A stretch of 64,000 bases of DNA from Acanthosepion pharaonis (GCA_903632075.3 CAHIKZ030003496.1:1305001-1369000); one strand, 5' to 3'; positions 44,300 to 55,653 are shown, numbered from the stretch's first letter. Program-made: numbers and translations. Notes: generated by a model not told the origin, from the letters alone.

Positions 44300-44647
44300 A
44301 TTTATCAACAGATGTTATATGATGTAACCTCAGTACTTAGCTGTTACACGTATTTGCAAGACCATAAACCTTCCTGGGGCCGAGCCACAATCTTAAATAT
44401 GCTCTGTTTACTAGCAGCGGCGGAAGCCTTTCTGCGCTTGACTAGTATATCATTGCTATACAAACATAATCGGACAAGAGATTAATGTAAACAATACGTG
44501 GCGCCAGTATGCGAGAGACGCGTGGTGAATGTGTTGTATGACAATGATTTTTTTTTCCTTAGAAATTTTTTTTTTTTTTCCTTAGAAATTTCTTTAGATA
44601 TTAGGTCTTCCAAGCCGCAGTGTCTTGTAAGCCGGAAAATACAGTAA
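44300..44647. mobile_element. TIR element fragment related to 45471-45958
   Basis: tgatgtaacctcagtactta ... cttgtaagccggaaaata-agtaatcgga matches the right two-thirds of the 45471 element. The left terminus is missing. Confidence 0.65.
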
Positions 44648-44774
44648 TCGGACATTTTTTTTTATTATAAGTAACATTGGTAAAATCTTCCATATTGACA
44701 AATCTGTCAATACAACGTAATTTCCTCTATTAAAAAATATTTCAAAAACAAAAATGTACCTTTTTGAAACGTAT

Positions 44775-44965
44775 GTTGCCCATAGCTGAATCCCTAACAG
44801 GTGCTACCATCCCATGTCTGAGTGGACCTGGAAGCAATTAAGAGGTGTTTCTAAGCACCTTGTTTCTGGATGTAGTTTGTCACCATACCAAAGATTCCAC
44901 TTAGTCAGAACAACACCTACCTTGGATTAAGCAATAAGCAAAATATTGAAGACAGAAAAAAAAAA
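44775..44965 (+). repeat. Composite C block, partial copy 3
   Basis: gcccatagctgaatccctaa, caggtgctaccatcccatgt, tggacctgg, agcaattaagaggtgtttct and the tail cagaacaacacctaccttgg match 44070-44285 with small deletions. Confidence 0.8.
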
Positions 44966-45470
44966 AGAAAAGCAAAATTTATCAACAGCTTGATGTCAGT
45001 CAAATTGTTTTTATTTTAGTTACGGATATGGCTGTGAATTAAAATAAAAATAATCAATTTTAATTTCTGTCAGGTACAATGAGAAAGCTTTATTTCACTT
45101 TTTCTGTCTGCTTCTGTTGCTATAAATCTATTTTGTTTCTGTGTGACGCAATAATTCTATTCATGTATATCTATTTCAATCTATTCATCTCCAATATATC
45201 AATATTATATAAATATTAATATCTATTATTACCAATATTTGTTTATATCTTTCACAGATCAATATCTGTGTATTCATATGTATTTATTGTAGATACCGCC
45301 AAAGAAAAGCGATACCTAAGGTTTAAAATGCATTTCAAAAAAATCTTTACACTATTTACATTGTTCGGATTGTATATAATTCCACAAACCTCGCTCATTC
45401 CAAGCTCATAGATGAAATTTAATATTTCTAATAAGCAAAATACCTTACTGTATTTTAAACCGAATTTAAA
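44966..45470. other. Unassigned AT-rich spacer
   Basis: Loose TATC/ATCT words near 45170-45290. No gene. Confidence 0.4.
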
Positions 45471-45958
45471 TTACCGTATTTTTTTTTCCTAAAAAAACAC
45501 CCTGAAAAATACGCGTGCGTTTTCCAAAACGAATTTAAGGTAAGGCCTAGGCTCAAGTAAGCTTGGAGAGTCACGTAATTGGCCTGACTGATAGGAACGT
45601 GGATTTGTATGTTGAGTCATTACACTTATAATGTTAGCTATCTATCCAATTCAGCCCTTTATATGATGTAACCTCAGTACTTAGCTGTTACAAGTATTTC
45701 CAACACTATAAACCTTCCTGGGGCCGAGCCGCAAGTTTAAAGATGCTCTGTTTACTAGCAGCGGCAGAAGGCTTTCTGCTTTTGACTAGTATGTCATTGC
45801 CATACAAACAATATCGGACGAGTGATAAACAATACGTGACGCCAGTATGTGAGGGACGCCTGGTGAATGTGTTGTTGTATGAGAACGACTTTTTTTTCCT
45901 TAGAAATTTCTTTCCAATATTAGGGTGGGTGCGTCTTGTAAGCCGGAAAATGCGGTAA
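45471..45958. mobile_element. TIR element (~488 bp)
   Basis: The left end TTACCGTATTTTTTTTTCCT and the right end read inward TTACCGCATTTTCCGGCTTA share a TTACCGYATTTT...AC.CACCC pattern common to a widespread class of DNA elements. The interior (cctggggccgagccgcaagt, ctagcagcggcagaaggctt) is non-coding apart from a 71-codon frame with no known domain. A poly-T tract follows. Confidence 0.6.
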
Positions 45959-46004
45959 TCGGACTTTTTTTTTTTTTTTTTTTTTTTTTTGGTTATCAGT
46001 TAAA

Positions 46005-46450
46005 GAATTCAGATTAGAAAGATCAAAACTAAGCAAGGAGATAAGTTTAACTTACTGGAAAGGTTTTTTAACAGATGGCCGAAAATGTGACACCGAAATC
46101 CGAAGACGCATTGAAATATAGAAAGTGATCTTTTAGAAAATTAGCTAAGACAGATATCATTAGAAACAGAGAAAAGAATTCTGAAGTAATATGTAATATC
46201 AATCCTCAAATAAGGAAATGAATGCTGGACAGTTACCACACAGAAAAAAAGGAGATTTACGGTAACAGAGATGTGGTTCTACAGAAGGATGCTGAGAATA
46301 CCATAGACGGAACATGTGAGCAACAAGGGAGATTTATGGAAAATGAAAACAGAAAGGACACTGGAAGATAGAATTTTAAAAAAATATATACAGTTTAAAT
46401 TTTCCGTGACACATAATGAAGAAAAAAAATCAAGACCAACAAATAATAAT
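46005..46450 (+). pseudogene. LINE reverse transcriptase C-terminal fragment
   Basis: Reads TDGRKCDTEIRRRI, later EMWFYRRMLRIP, stop (TAG for W), TEHVSN, KMKTERTLEDRILKKYIQFK. This is the inverted duplicate of 1068-1600 with the identical premature TAG. Downstream it runs through aatttcggtcttagtcttta, a unit of the 23-bp minisatellite family, into hAT copy 3. Confidence 0.8.
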
Positions 46451-46485
46451 TTCGAATTTATTAATTTCGGTCTTAGTCTTTACAG

Positions 46486-46683
46486 CAGTGATTCCCAACC
46501 AATTTTGGGCCATGCCCTACTTTGGTATTTCTAAAATTCTGGTGTCCTTCTCTGTAATATTTAATAATTACATATTCAAAATTTTATTGCAATCCACGCG
46601 AAGGAAGCTTAAGAGGCCATTAACTTAGTCTCTAAACAAGCCTCCAAAGATTATGGCGTTCATGAAAGAGAAAAATTTAAAAA

Positions 46684-46750
<67 letters not shown>

Positions 46751-47359
46751 TCAAAACATATAATAGAGAACTAAAAGGCAGAAATATAAAATATTTGAAT
46801 GAAAACTTATTCTGTAATATACTTTGATCATTTTAATCATGAAATAATAATACAAAATGAAATTTGAGCTCGTCCCAAAATGACTGTTAGTGAGATCCTT
46901 GTACGTCATGTCTGCTACAGATAAATTTTATATTATGCATTAATTTAGTCAGCTTAAGCCTCAAGTCCCCTGGTTTAGTGATATCCAGTCGATTTCTTTT
47001 CTTCAATAACAAATCATTTACAGCACTAAAACGACATTCAGCTCAATATGAAGATGGAAATGGTAACAAATTTCTTGCAATGGTGGTTGAATTTAGGTAT
47101 TTAGTTACAATCTCATCACAAAACCATGTCATCACTCCTTTTATATTGAATAAAGTTTTAATAGATTCATCATTTTCCATCTCCAAGAGTTCTTCTTGGT
47201 AATGCATTGAAATATCAGAAATATCCACTGGCATTGTCTGCATCATCCATGTTGGAAAATCAATTTGTTTTAGATCAGAAAGAATAGTGCACATCCTACG
47301 CATACCCCACCAAAATATTACCATGCGGTGGCACGTGAGCCCCACGTTGGGAATCATTG
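46486..47359 (-). mobile_element. hAT copy 3 (874 bp), longest of the three
   Basis: Ends CAGTGATTCCCAACC (46486) and GGGAATCATTG (to 47359). Flanking octamers ctttacag and ttctacag match at 6 of 8; both sides are words of the 23-bp minisatellite, so the element landed in that array or its precursor. It contains about 120 more transposase codons than copies 1 and 2. An (AT)n tract at 46689-46746 replaces a shorter AT stretch of the other copies. Confidence 0.85.
46887..47330 (-). pseudogene. hAT transposase C-terminal region with nonsense mutation
   Basis: The minus strand reads ILSDLKQIDFPTWMMQ, then YQEELLEMENDESIKTLFNI, then NLLPFPSSY and TGA where the other copies have TTA (L). After the stop the dimerisation segment continues (DITKPGDLRLKLTKL ... 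RHDVQGSH, end 46887). The QEEL...NDE..K..F stretch is characteristic of ZBED5-type hAT proteins just before the dimerisation motif. Confidence 0.8.
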
Positions 47360-47558
47360 TTCTACAGGATTTATGTCTTAGTCCTGACATGATTTCAATC
47401 ATAGTCTTTACAGGATTTTATGTCTTAACGTCTATATGATTACGAGCTTTGTCTTTACTGAATTTCGGTCTTAGTTTTTACTTGATTTCGGTCTAAATCT
47501 GTAATTGATTTCAGTCATAGACGCTACAGGATTTCGGTGTTAATCTCAACAGAACTTA
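47360..47558 (-). repeat. 23-bp minisatellite family, inverted orientation, degenerate
   Basis: Units such as aggatttatgtcttagtcct, caatcatagtctttac and gatttcggtctaaatct are the complement of the gactaagaccgaaatcctgt unit. Confidence 0.75.
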
Positions 47559-47559
47559 T

Positions 47560-47830
47560 GTCTAAAAGGGAAACTCATCAATCAAATAAATCATCTTTTG
47601 CTAATAGATATACGAGAATTATAATTTCTAGGACAGATAATGAGGAAAGACGGTTTGAAAAATTTGACACTCAAGAGACATACAAAGGGAAAAAACTGAA
47701 GAGGAAAGCAGTGAGTAACCTACTTAAAGAGCATTTGTAAATGGAGGGGAGAACAAGGATTAATGGGGGATAGTAAAAAGACAGTTATTGTGAAGAGATA
47801 TATAGGATAGGAAGTAGTGGAGAGTTGTGA
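47560..47830 (+). pseudogene. LINE far C-terminal fragment
   Basis: Reads SFANRYTRIIISRTDNEERR then FEKFDTQETYKGKKLKRKAV SNLLKEHL in sequence. This resembles the LGHIMRKEG.ENLTLTGHIEGKK.RGKQRVTYL tail of the same LINE as 46005-46450. The two fragments flank hAT copy 3 and minisatellite units, so the LINE was probably split or partly duplicated there. Frame is open for 67 codons, then lost. Confidence 0.55.
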
Positions 47831-47839
47831 TCGTCGGCG

Positions 47840-47920
47840 TCCTAAAAGATATAAATCAATTAAAGATTGAAATGCGTAAAGACGAACACTGAAATCAAGT
47901 AACGAGTAACACTAAAATCC

Positions 47921-47956
<36 letters not shown>

Positions 47957-48960
47957 TAATAATAATAATAACTGAGACCGAAATCGATTAAAATCTAAGA
48001 CTGTAAGTAAAGACTTAGACAGAAATCCAGTTGAGGACAGAGGTCGAAATCTTACAGAGTCTAAGCTCGTAATCCTGTAAAGACTATGATTGGAATCATG
48101 TAAAGACTAAGAAATAAATCCTGTTGAGACTAAAACAGAAATCTTGGAGAGATTAAGACTGAAATCAATTAAAGAAATAGACCGAAGTCAAGTAAAGACT
48201 AAGACCGAAATCCTGTTGAGACTATGATTGAAATCCAGCAGGGATTAAGACCGAATTCCAATAGTGACAAAGACTTAATCCTGTAGAGGTTAAGATCGAA
48301 AGTCTATAGAGACTATGGTTGAACTCATGTCAGGACTAAGTCATAAATCTTGCAGAGACTACAACCGAAATCCTGTAGTGACAAAGATTGAAATCAATTA
48401 AAGACTTAGACCGAAATCCTGTAAAACCTAAGACCTAAATCCTGTAGAGAGTAAGACCGAAATCTTGTAAAAACAATGATTGAAATCATGTAAAGACTTG
48501 AACCGAAATCCTGTAAAATTAAGACTAAGACAAAAATTCATTAGGGACTAAGATCAAAATCCATTAGAGACTAAAACCAAAATCCTGTAGAGATTAAGAT
48601 AGAAATCTATTTAAGACTTAGACCGAAATCAAGGAAAGACTAAGACTGAAATCCTGTAGAGAGTAAGGCCCAAAACCTGATTAGACTTAGACCAAAATCC
48701 TGTAGAGACTATGATTGAAATAAAGTAAAGAAAAACTATGACCTAAATCCTGTAGAGAGTAAGAAAACTATGACCTAAATCCTGTAGAGAGTAAGACCGA
48801 AATCTTGTAAAGACTATGATTGAAATCATGTAAAGACTAAGACATAAATCCTGTTGAAACTAAAACCGAAATCCTAGTGAGACCAAGACTGATATCAATT
48901 AAAGACTAACCCCGAAATCAAGTAAAGGCTAAGACTGAAATCAATTGAAGATTAAAAGAT
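47840..48960 (+). repeat. 23-bp minisatellite family, degenerate array with (AAT)n
   Basis: About 45 diverged units of gactaagaccgaaatcctgta(gaga) type with many substitutions (ctatgattgaaatcatgtaa is one common variant). An AAT tract lies at about 47923-47970. Older than the homogeneous array at 52.1 kb. Confidence 0.85.
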
Positions 48961-49555
48961 GAAGGAATATGTTGGTCGGAACTAAGAGTTATTTACAATT
49001 TATCTTACCAAATGAGCAGATAACCGAATAGACAAAGGCCAACACAAAAGTTCTTTATCTGAAAGCGTTCATCATCGCTTCGCTAATAGATATGCGCCCT
49101 CACAGACAAAACGACTTAAGGTTACCTTGATTTTGGACTTTATCAATCAGCGGTGTTTCTGTGACCTAACATTGCGTACAGAGTGAAACAACGAACAAAC
49201 TGAAGAGATAATGTTTTTTGTCCATTGTTTTCGTCGTTATTAGCAAATGGCCTGGCCGGTCGCCCGTCAGTTGGAAGATGGGGGGGGTAGTGTAAGCAGA
49301 TCACAATTTGCAAGGTTGATACTGACAAAGTGCGGCTTGTGCGAGACATAAAGAGCTTGTTTGTAGTCGGATCAGAAAACATGATAGGAGAAAATGAGAA
49401 ATGCATGACAATCTAATTGTTTCTTTTCGCAAATCGCACGCACCAATCGGCCAGCGAGGGTCTCGCCGACGCCAAGTTTGACAATTAACATGGCTGATCA
49501 GGATTGACCTTCAAACGATACATCTAAACAATTTATCATTCTTATTGCTGCAAGT
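48961..49555. other. Unassigned, GC-moderate spacer
   Basis: No recognised repeat or domain. An 87-codon minus-strand frame (49143-49406) has no known motif. Together with 54823-55330, one of the few stretches without obvious repeats. Confidence 0.4.
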
Positions 49556-49620
49556 AATGATGATGATGATGATGATGATGATGACGATGACGACGATGAT
49601 GATGGTGATGACGGTGATAA
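49556..49620. repeat. (GAT)n microsatellite
   Basis: GAT/GAC trinucleotides, about 20 units. Confidence 0.95.
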
Positions 49621-49822
49621 AAATAATGAAGGTAGCTAACACTACCCGTGAAAATTTCCTGTTTGAATTTTCTGATAAATCATAATTCAGAATTTATCTT
49701 AACCATTTCATCCCCAAGCGAGTAGATACTAAAGCCCAAGGGGTTACTGAGAGTGAAAGAGATTGAGAAGGCTTCTGATTGAGAGGTTTTGAGTGGGGGC
49801 GTGAAACCATCTCTTAATTGCT

Positions 49823-50096
49823 ATATCTATAAAAAGAATACCCGCTCGGCCCGGTGGCTAGGATCAAAGTGTAGTATCTGCGCTTTGTGAGCTGCCGGGT
49901 CGGTGTTCGTCGAACTCTCTGCTTGCAGAGAGGAACCCGGACGAAGCTCCGCCGAAGGGTAGGGTTTCGTTGGGGAGGTTGACGGAACTGGCCCGCCTCG
50001 GCGGGTTTGGATGGTTATTTTTTTTTTTTGGGCTGGGTCTACCCACATTAAAAAGGCCTTGTGCCACATTCGATCCCCGTGGGTGGATTGATAAAT
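49823..50096 (+). mobile_element. SINE with U2 snRNA-derived head and 17-bp target duplication
   Basis: The head (about 49839-49893) reads gctcggcccggtggctagga then tcaaagtgtagtatctg, aligning with the U2 snRNA 5' end (CGCTTCTCGGCCTTTTGGCT, AAGATCAAGTGTAGTATCTG). It includes the GTAGTA word that pairs with intron branch sites in true U2. The body has the hairpin ctctctgcttgcagagag, ggacgaagctccgccg and ggccttgtgccacattcgat, shared with 10265-10500. The perfect direct repeat accatctcttaattgct flanks it at 49806-49822 and 50097-50113, inside the composite C block, as expected for LINE-mediated insertion. Confidence 0.75.
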
Positions 50097-50480
50097 ACCA
50101 TCTCTTAATTGCTGTTGTTCCCAGGTTAAGACGAGGTGGTATCACCTGTTAGATTCCCAGCTATATGCAAATAGTTAAACCCCAAAACTGTGGTCAAAAC
50201 ATTATGAAAGTTTTAAAATAGATTTAAATATCGTTAAAATACCAGCAATACTTTTTTTGAAAAAAAAAAAATTACCAACAATACATTTGACTCTCGACAA
50301 AAACCCTCTTTAAAAGAATACGGTAATAAAACCTGATCTACAAATTGATTTCTTACAAAGAATACATATTCTATTCTATCCTATTCATACGAACCTATCG
50401 TAAAAATTTTGTCGGCATTGAATAATCCATTGAGGTTGATATGTCGTAAAACAAAATAATCCAAACCAAACCAAAAATAC
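50097..50480 (-). repeat. Composite repeat C, inverted copy 4 (interrupted by the U2-headed SINE)
   Basis: The block continues from about 49780 across the SINE to 50200, then ~30-bp array (50210-50300), then core at about 50408-50455 (gtcggcattgaataatccat). Order is the exact reverse of 42700-43190. Confidence 0.8.
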
Positions 50481-50559
50481 GTCAATGAAACCTGATCTGC
50501 AAACTAATTTGTCACAAAGAATACATATTCTATTCATACTTATTTCTATTCAATCCATA

Positions 50560-51245
50560 TGAACCTAACCTAAAAATCTATTCTATTCTAAAAATCTATT
50601 CCATTTATTCAATTCTATTCCAGAATATTTTAAAAATCTATTCCATTCTATTCAATTCTATTCCAAAATATTTTAAAAAAATATATTCCATTCTATTCAA
50701 TTCTATTCCAGAATATTTTTAAAATCTATTCCATTCTATTCAATTCTATTTCAGAATATTTAAAAAATCTATTCAATTCTATTCCAGAATAATTTAAAAA
50801 TCTATTCCTTTCTATTCAATTCTATTCTAGAATAATTTAAAAGTCTATTCCATTTTATTCAATTCTATTCTAGAATTTTTTAAATATATTTTCCATTCTA
50901 TTCAATTCTATTCTAGAATATCTTAAGAATCTATTCCATTATATTCAATTATATTCTAGAATATTTTTATAATCTATTCCATTTTATTCAATTCTATTCT
51001 AGAATATTTTAAGAATCTATTCCATTTTATTCAATTCTATTCCAGAATATTTTAAAAATCTATTCCATTCTATTCAAATTTATTCTAGAATATTTTAAAA
51101 ATCTATTCCATTTTATTCAATTCTATTCCAGAATATTTTAAAAATCTATTCTATTCTATTCATACGAACCTATTATAAAAATCTTGTCGGCATTAAATAA
51201 CCCATTGAGGTTGATATGCCATAAAACAAAATAAACCAAGGCAAA
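50560..51245. repeat. ~43-bp minisatellite plus a core motif
   Basis: Units of atctattccattctattcaa and ttctattccagaatatttta repeat about 14 times to 51160. They end in a second composite core (about 51183-51230, gtcggcattaaataacccat). The left core at 50410 and this one bracket the array. Confidence 0.9.
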
Positions 51246-51299
51246 CTAAAGAGAATGAGAAGACTTTAGTGAGGAGAACGGAGAATAAAAGAAAAAGTT

Positions 51300-51556
51300 T
51301 CAGAAAATTAAAATGGAGACAGAAGATGGCGATTGGCGTTGCATTTAATTTTTTGAAGATTGTAGGAGGCCGGGAAGCAAGAAACCGGGTGAGTGTTCCA
51401 TAGGCGAATAGTGAGAGAAAAGAAACTATTAGAATATAACTTACATCTAGCTACTTCAACCGTATAACAATGAGACCTAATTGCCAATCAAGTAGTTCAT
51501 TTAAATTCATACAGTCGAGGCACCAAGGAAGAACGCTCATCATAACAATTACAAGT
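51300..51556. repeat. Dispersed repeat R3 copy b
   Basis: Homologous to 16840-17095; contains an extra ~25 bp near 51385-51415. Non-coding. Confidence 0.7.
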
Positions 51557-51699
51557 CGCAGAACTAAACAGTAAAAGGGTACAAACGAAAAGATTAACAA
51601 TTGAGAAGGTTTCCCATTTCACTGAAGCTAAATGTTAAATGCTTGAGTGTGTTATCGCATCCTTTATTTTCCTTTTCTTTCTATCTTTCTTTCATTTTT

Positions 51700-52085
51700 C
51701 TGAATTTCGATCTTAGTCGCAAAAGGATTTCGGTCTTAGTCGCTAGAGGATTTCAGCCTTAGTCGCTACAGGATATAAATCTTACTCGCTACAGGATTTC
51801 GGTCATAGTCTCGACAAAATTTTGACCTTAGCCGCTACAGGATTAGATATCTGCTGGATTTGGGTCTTAGTCTTTACTTAATTTCAAATATATTCTTTAC
51901 AAGATTTCGGTCTTAGTCGCTACAGGATTTTGGCCTTAACCTCTACAGGATTACAGTCTCGGTCTTAGTCTTTACTTGATTTCAATCATATTCTCTACAT
52001 GATTTCGGTCTTAATCTCTACAGGATTTATTTCTTAGTCCTGACATAATTTCAATCATAGTCTCTACAGGATTTTGGTCTTAATT
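51700..52085 (-). repeat. 23-bp minisatellite, inverted orientation
   Basis: About 16 degenerate units as tagtcgctacaggatttcgg. Meets the opposite-orientation array near 52085-52100, giving a head-to-head junction. Confidence 0.9.
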
Positions 52086-52089
52086 CTGT

Positions 52090-54822
52090 AATGGTTAAGA
52101 CTGAAATTAAGTAAAGACATAGTCCAAAATCAAATAAAGACCAAGACAAAAATCCTGTAGCGACTAAGACCGAAATCCTGTTGCGGCTAAGACCGAAATC
52201 CTGTTGCGACTAAGACCGAAATCCTGTAGCGACTAAGACCGAAATCCTGTTGCGACTAAGACCGAAATCCTGTAGCGAGTAAGACCGAAATCCTGTTGCG
52301 ACTAAGACCGAAATCCTGTAGCGACTAAGACCGAAATCCTGTTGCGACTAAGACCGAAATCCTGTAGCGACTAAGACCGAAATCCTGTTGCGACTAAGAC
52401 CGAAATCCTGTAGCGACTAAGACCGAAATCCTGTAGCGACTAAGACCGAAATCCTGTAGCGACTAAGACCGAAATCCTGTTGCGACTAAGACCGAACTCC
52501 TGTAGCGACTAAGACCGAACTCCTGTAGTGACTAGGACCGAAATCCTGTTGCGAGTAAGACCGAAATCCTGTAGCGACTAAGACCGAAATCCTGTTGCGA
52601 GTAAGATAGAAATCCTGTTGCGAGTAAGATCGAAATCCTGTTGCGTCTAAGACCAAAATCCTGTTGCGACTAAGACCGAAATCCTGTAGCGACTAAGACC
52701 GAAATCCTGTTGCGACTAAGACCGAAATCCTGTTGCGACTAAGACCGAAATCCTGTAGCGACTAAGACCGAAATCCTGTTGCGACTAAGACCGAACTCCT
52801 GTAGCGACTAAGACCGAAATCCTGTTGCGAGTAAGACCGAAATCCTGTAGCGACTAAGACCGAAATCCTGTTGCGAGTAAGATAGAAATCCTGTTGCGAG
52901 TAAGATCGAAATCCTGTTGCGTCTAAGACCAAAATCCTGTTGCGACTAAGACCGAAATCCTGTTGCGAGTAAGACCGAAATCCTGTTGCGACTAAGACCG
53001 AAATCCTGTTGCGACTAAGACCGAAATCCTGTAGCGACTAAGACCGAAATCCTGTTGCGACTAAGAGAAATCCTGTTGCGAGTAAGATCGAAATCCTGTT
53101 GCGAGTAAGACCGAAATCCTGTTGCGAGTAAGATCGAAACCTGTTGCGAGTAAGACCGAAATCCTGTTGCGAGTAAGATCGAAAACCTGTTGCGACTAAG
53201 ACCGAAATCCTGTTGCGAGTAAGACCGAAATCCTGTTGCGACTAAGACCGAAATCCTGTTGCGAGTAAGACCGAAATCCTGTTGCGACTAAGACCGAAAT
53301 CCTGTTGCGACTAAGACCGAACTCCTGTAGCGACTAAGACCGAAATCCTGTTGCGAGTAAGACCGAAATCCTGTAGCGACTAGGACCGAAATCCTGTTGC
53401 GAGTAAGATAGAAATCCTGTTGCGAGTAAGATCGAAATCCTGTTGCGACTAAGACCGAAATCCTGTAGCGACTAAGACCGAAATCCTGTTGCGAGTAAGA
53501 TAGAAATTCTGTTGCGAGTAAGATCGAAATCCTGTTGCGACTAAGACCAAAATCCTGTTGCGACTAAGACCGAAATCCTGTTGCGAGTAAGACCGAAATC
53601 CTGTTGCGACTAAGACCGAAATCCTGTTGCGAGTAAGACCGAAATCCTGTAGCGACTAAGACCGAAATCCTGTAGCGACTAAGACCGAAATCCTGTTGCG
53701 AGTAAGATCGAAATCCTGTAGCGACTAAGACCGAAATCCTGTTGCGACTAAGACCGAAATCCTGTAGCGACTAAGACCGAAATCCTGTTGCGAGTAAGAC
53801 CGAAATCCTGTTGCGAGTAAGACCGAAATCCTATTTGCGACTAAGACCGAAATCCTGTTGCGAGTAAGACCGAAATCCTGTTGCGAGTAAGATCGAAATC
53901 CTGTAGCGACTAAGACCGAAATCCTGTTGCGACTAAGACCGAAATCCTGTAGCGACTAAGACCGAAATCCTGTAGCGACTAAGACCGAAATCCTGTTGCG
54001 AGTAAGATCGAAATCCTGTAGCGACTAAGACCGAAACCTGTTGCGACTAAGACCGAAATCCTGTAGCGACTAAGACCGAAATCCTGTTGCGAGTAAGACC
54101 GAAATCCTGTTGCGAGTAAGACCGAAATCCTGTTGCGACTAAGACCGAAATCCTGTTGCGAGTAAGACCGAAATCCTGTTGCGAGTAAGATCGAAATCCT
54201 GTAGCGACTAAGACCGAAATCCTGTTGCGACTAAGACCGAAATCCTGTAGCGACTAAGACCGAAATCCTGTAGCGACTAAGACCGAAATCCTGTTGCGAG
54301 TAAGATCGAAATCCTGTAGCGACTAAGACCGAAATCCTGTTGCGACTAAGACCGAAATCCTGTTGCGACTAAGACCGAAATCCTGTTGCGAGTAAGACCG
54401 AAATCCTGTAGCGACTAAGACCGAAATCCTGTTGCGACTAAGACCGAACCCCTGAGCGACTAAGACCGGAACCTTGCGAGTAAGACCGAAATCCTGTAGC
54501 GACTAAGACCGAAATCCTGTTGCGAGTAAGATAGAAATCCTGTTGCGGGTAAGATCGAAATCCTGTTGCGACTAAGACCAAAATCCTGTTGCGACTAAGT
54601 CCGAAATCCTGTTGCGAGTAAGACCGAAATCTTGTTGCGACTAAGACCGAAATCCTGTTGCGAGTAAGACCGAAATCCTCTAGCGACTAAGACCGAAATC
54701 CTGTAGCGACTAAGACCGAAATCCTGTTGCGAGTAAGATCGAAATCCTGTTGCGACTAAGACCAAAATCCTGTTGCGACTAAGACCGAAATCCTGTTGCT
54801 TGTAAGATCGAAATCTTTAGCG
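52090..54822 (+). repeat. 23-bp minisatellite, about 115 homogeneous copies
   Basis: Unit gactaagaccgaaatcctgt + tgc or agc. Two main variable sites (tTGC/tAGC; gACTAAG/gAGTAAG) plus rarer ccgaaCtcc, gataG, tCTAAG variants. Blocks repeat: the variant string at about 53648 recurs near 53946 and 54240, about 13 units apart. A 12-unit repeat links the gcgtctaagaccaaaatcc units at about 52643 and 52919. It is non-coding, with stop codons in each unit. Confidence 0.98.
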
Positions 54823-55330
54823 AATTTATTATTATACAGTTCCCTTTTCAGGGCTACACCTTCTCCATTCAAATTGTTAACCTCTCCATTTGGAGATGTG
54901 CCTCAGTTGCACCCAAATGTTGTTACTAATATTGATTTTCGGGTGGGCTGACTTTAAAGTTAAACTGCTCTAATTGAACGGCAAAAATTGCCAGTAATGA
55001 AAGACCCGGCCAAAGACTAGTAGTAAATTTTTATGGGCTCCTGGAACATTTGTCCCGCAAACATTATTGGTGGACTCGTAAGAGTCCAGGTAAGAATAAG
55101 TAACACAAAACAATGAACGGCAATTGTATTCATGTATTAACAAAAGGAATTGCATGTATACACAATTTAAACGAAACGATGACATTGAAACTAGCTACGA
55201 GAATGTGCTTGTTTGTATGTGTCTGAAACAAGGGCGTGTGAGAGAGTTCATAAGTCAGCAGAGGACCAAGGAAGAGAATGCGCCCAGTCGGCATCGTTCT
55301 TATTTTATATTTGATTTCATCTGGTAACAT
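54823..55330. other. Unassigned spacer
   Basis: Possible unique sequence. Frames of 66-71 codons overlap on both strands, so none is convincing. Confidence 0.4.
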
Positions 55331-55650
55331 AGTCCTGGGTATGACAATAAACTACATCCAGCAGCAAGGCCGCTGATCGGAGCATTGGAAGTTTTGAGGA
55401 GCGTGGAATCACCTCTTAATTGATGTTAACCCAGGTTCACCCCGGTAACTCCCGTTGAGGTCCCAGCTATGGGCAAATAGTAAACTCCCAAACAAAGACA
55501 AAACTATGAAAGTATAAAAATGCATTTTTATAGTAAAAATTACTAGCAATACAGTTTTATACAAAAAAATTTACCAACAACTCCTATTTATAGTAGAATT
55601 AGCAACAATACATTTTATAGCAAGATGACTAGCAATACATTTTATCTGTG
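55331..55650 (-). repeat. Composite repeat C, inverted copy 5, block and array
   Basis: Block complement (gtcctgggtatgacaataaa ... cctcttaattgatgttaacc ... tatgggcaaatagtaaac) then ~30-bp units to 55650. The matching remainder appears at 57250-57715, so 55654-57020 is an insertion or rearrangement within it. Confidence 0.8.
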
Positions 55651-55653
55651 TAT

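Noticed and set aside
49839..49893. Genuine U2 snRNA gene
   Set aside because: Only the 5' third is recognisable, no Sm site or 3' stem-loops follow, and it sits inside a retroposed unit with target duplications.
52090..54822. CRISPR-like array
   Set aside because: 23-bp units are contiguous with no unique spacers, in a eukaryotic context, so it is a minisatellite.
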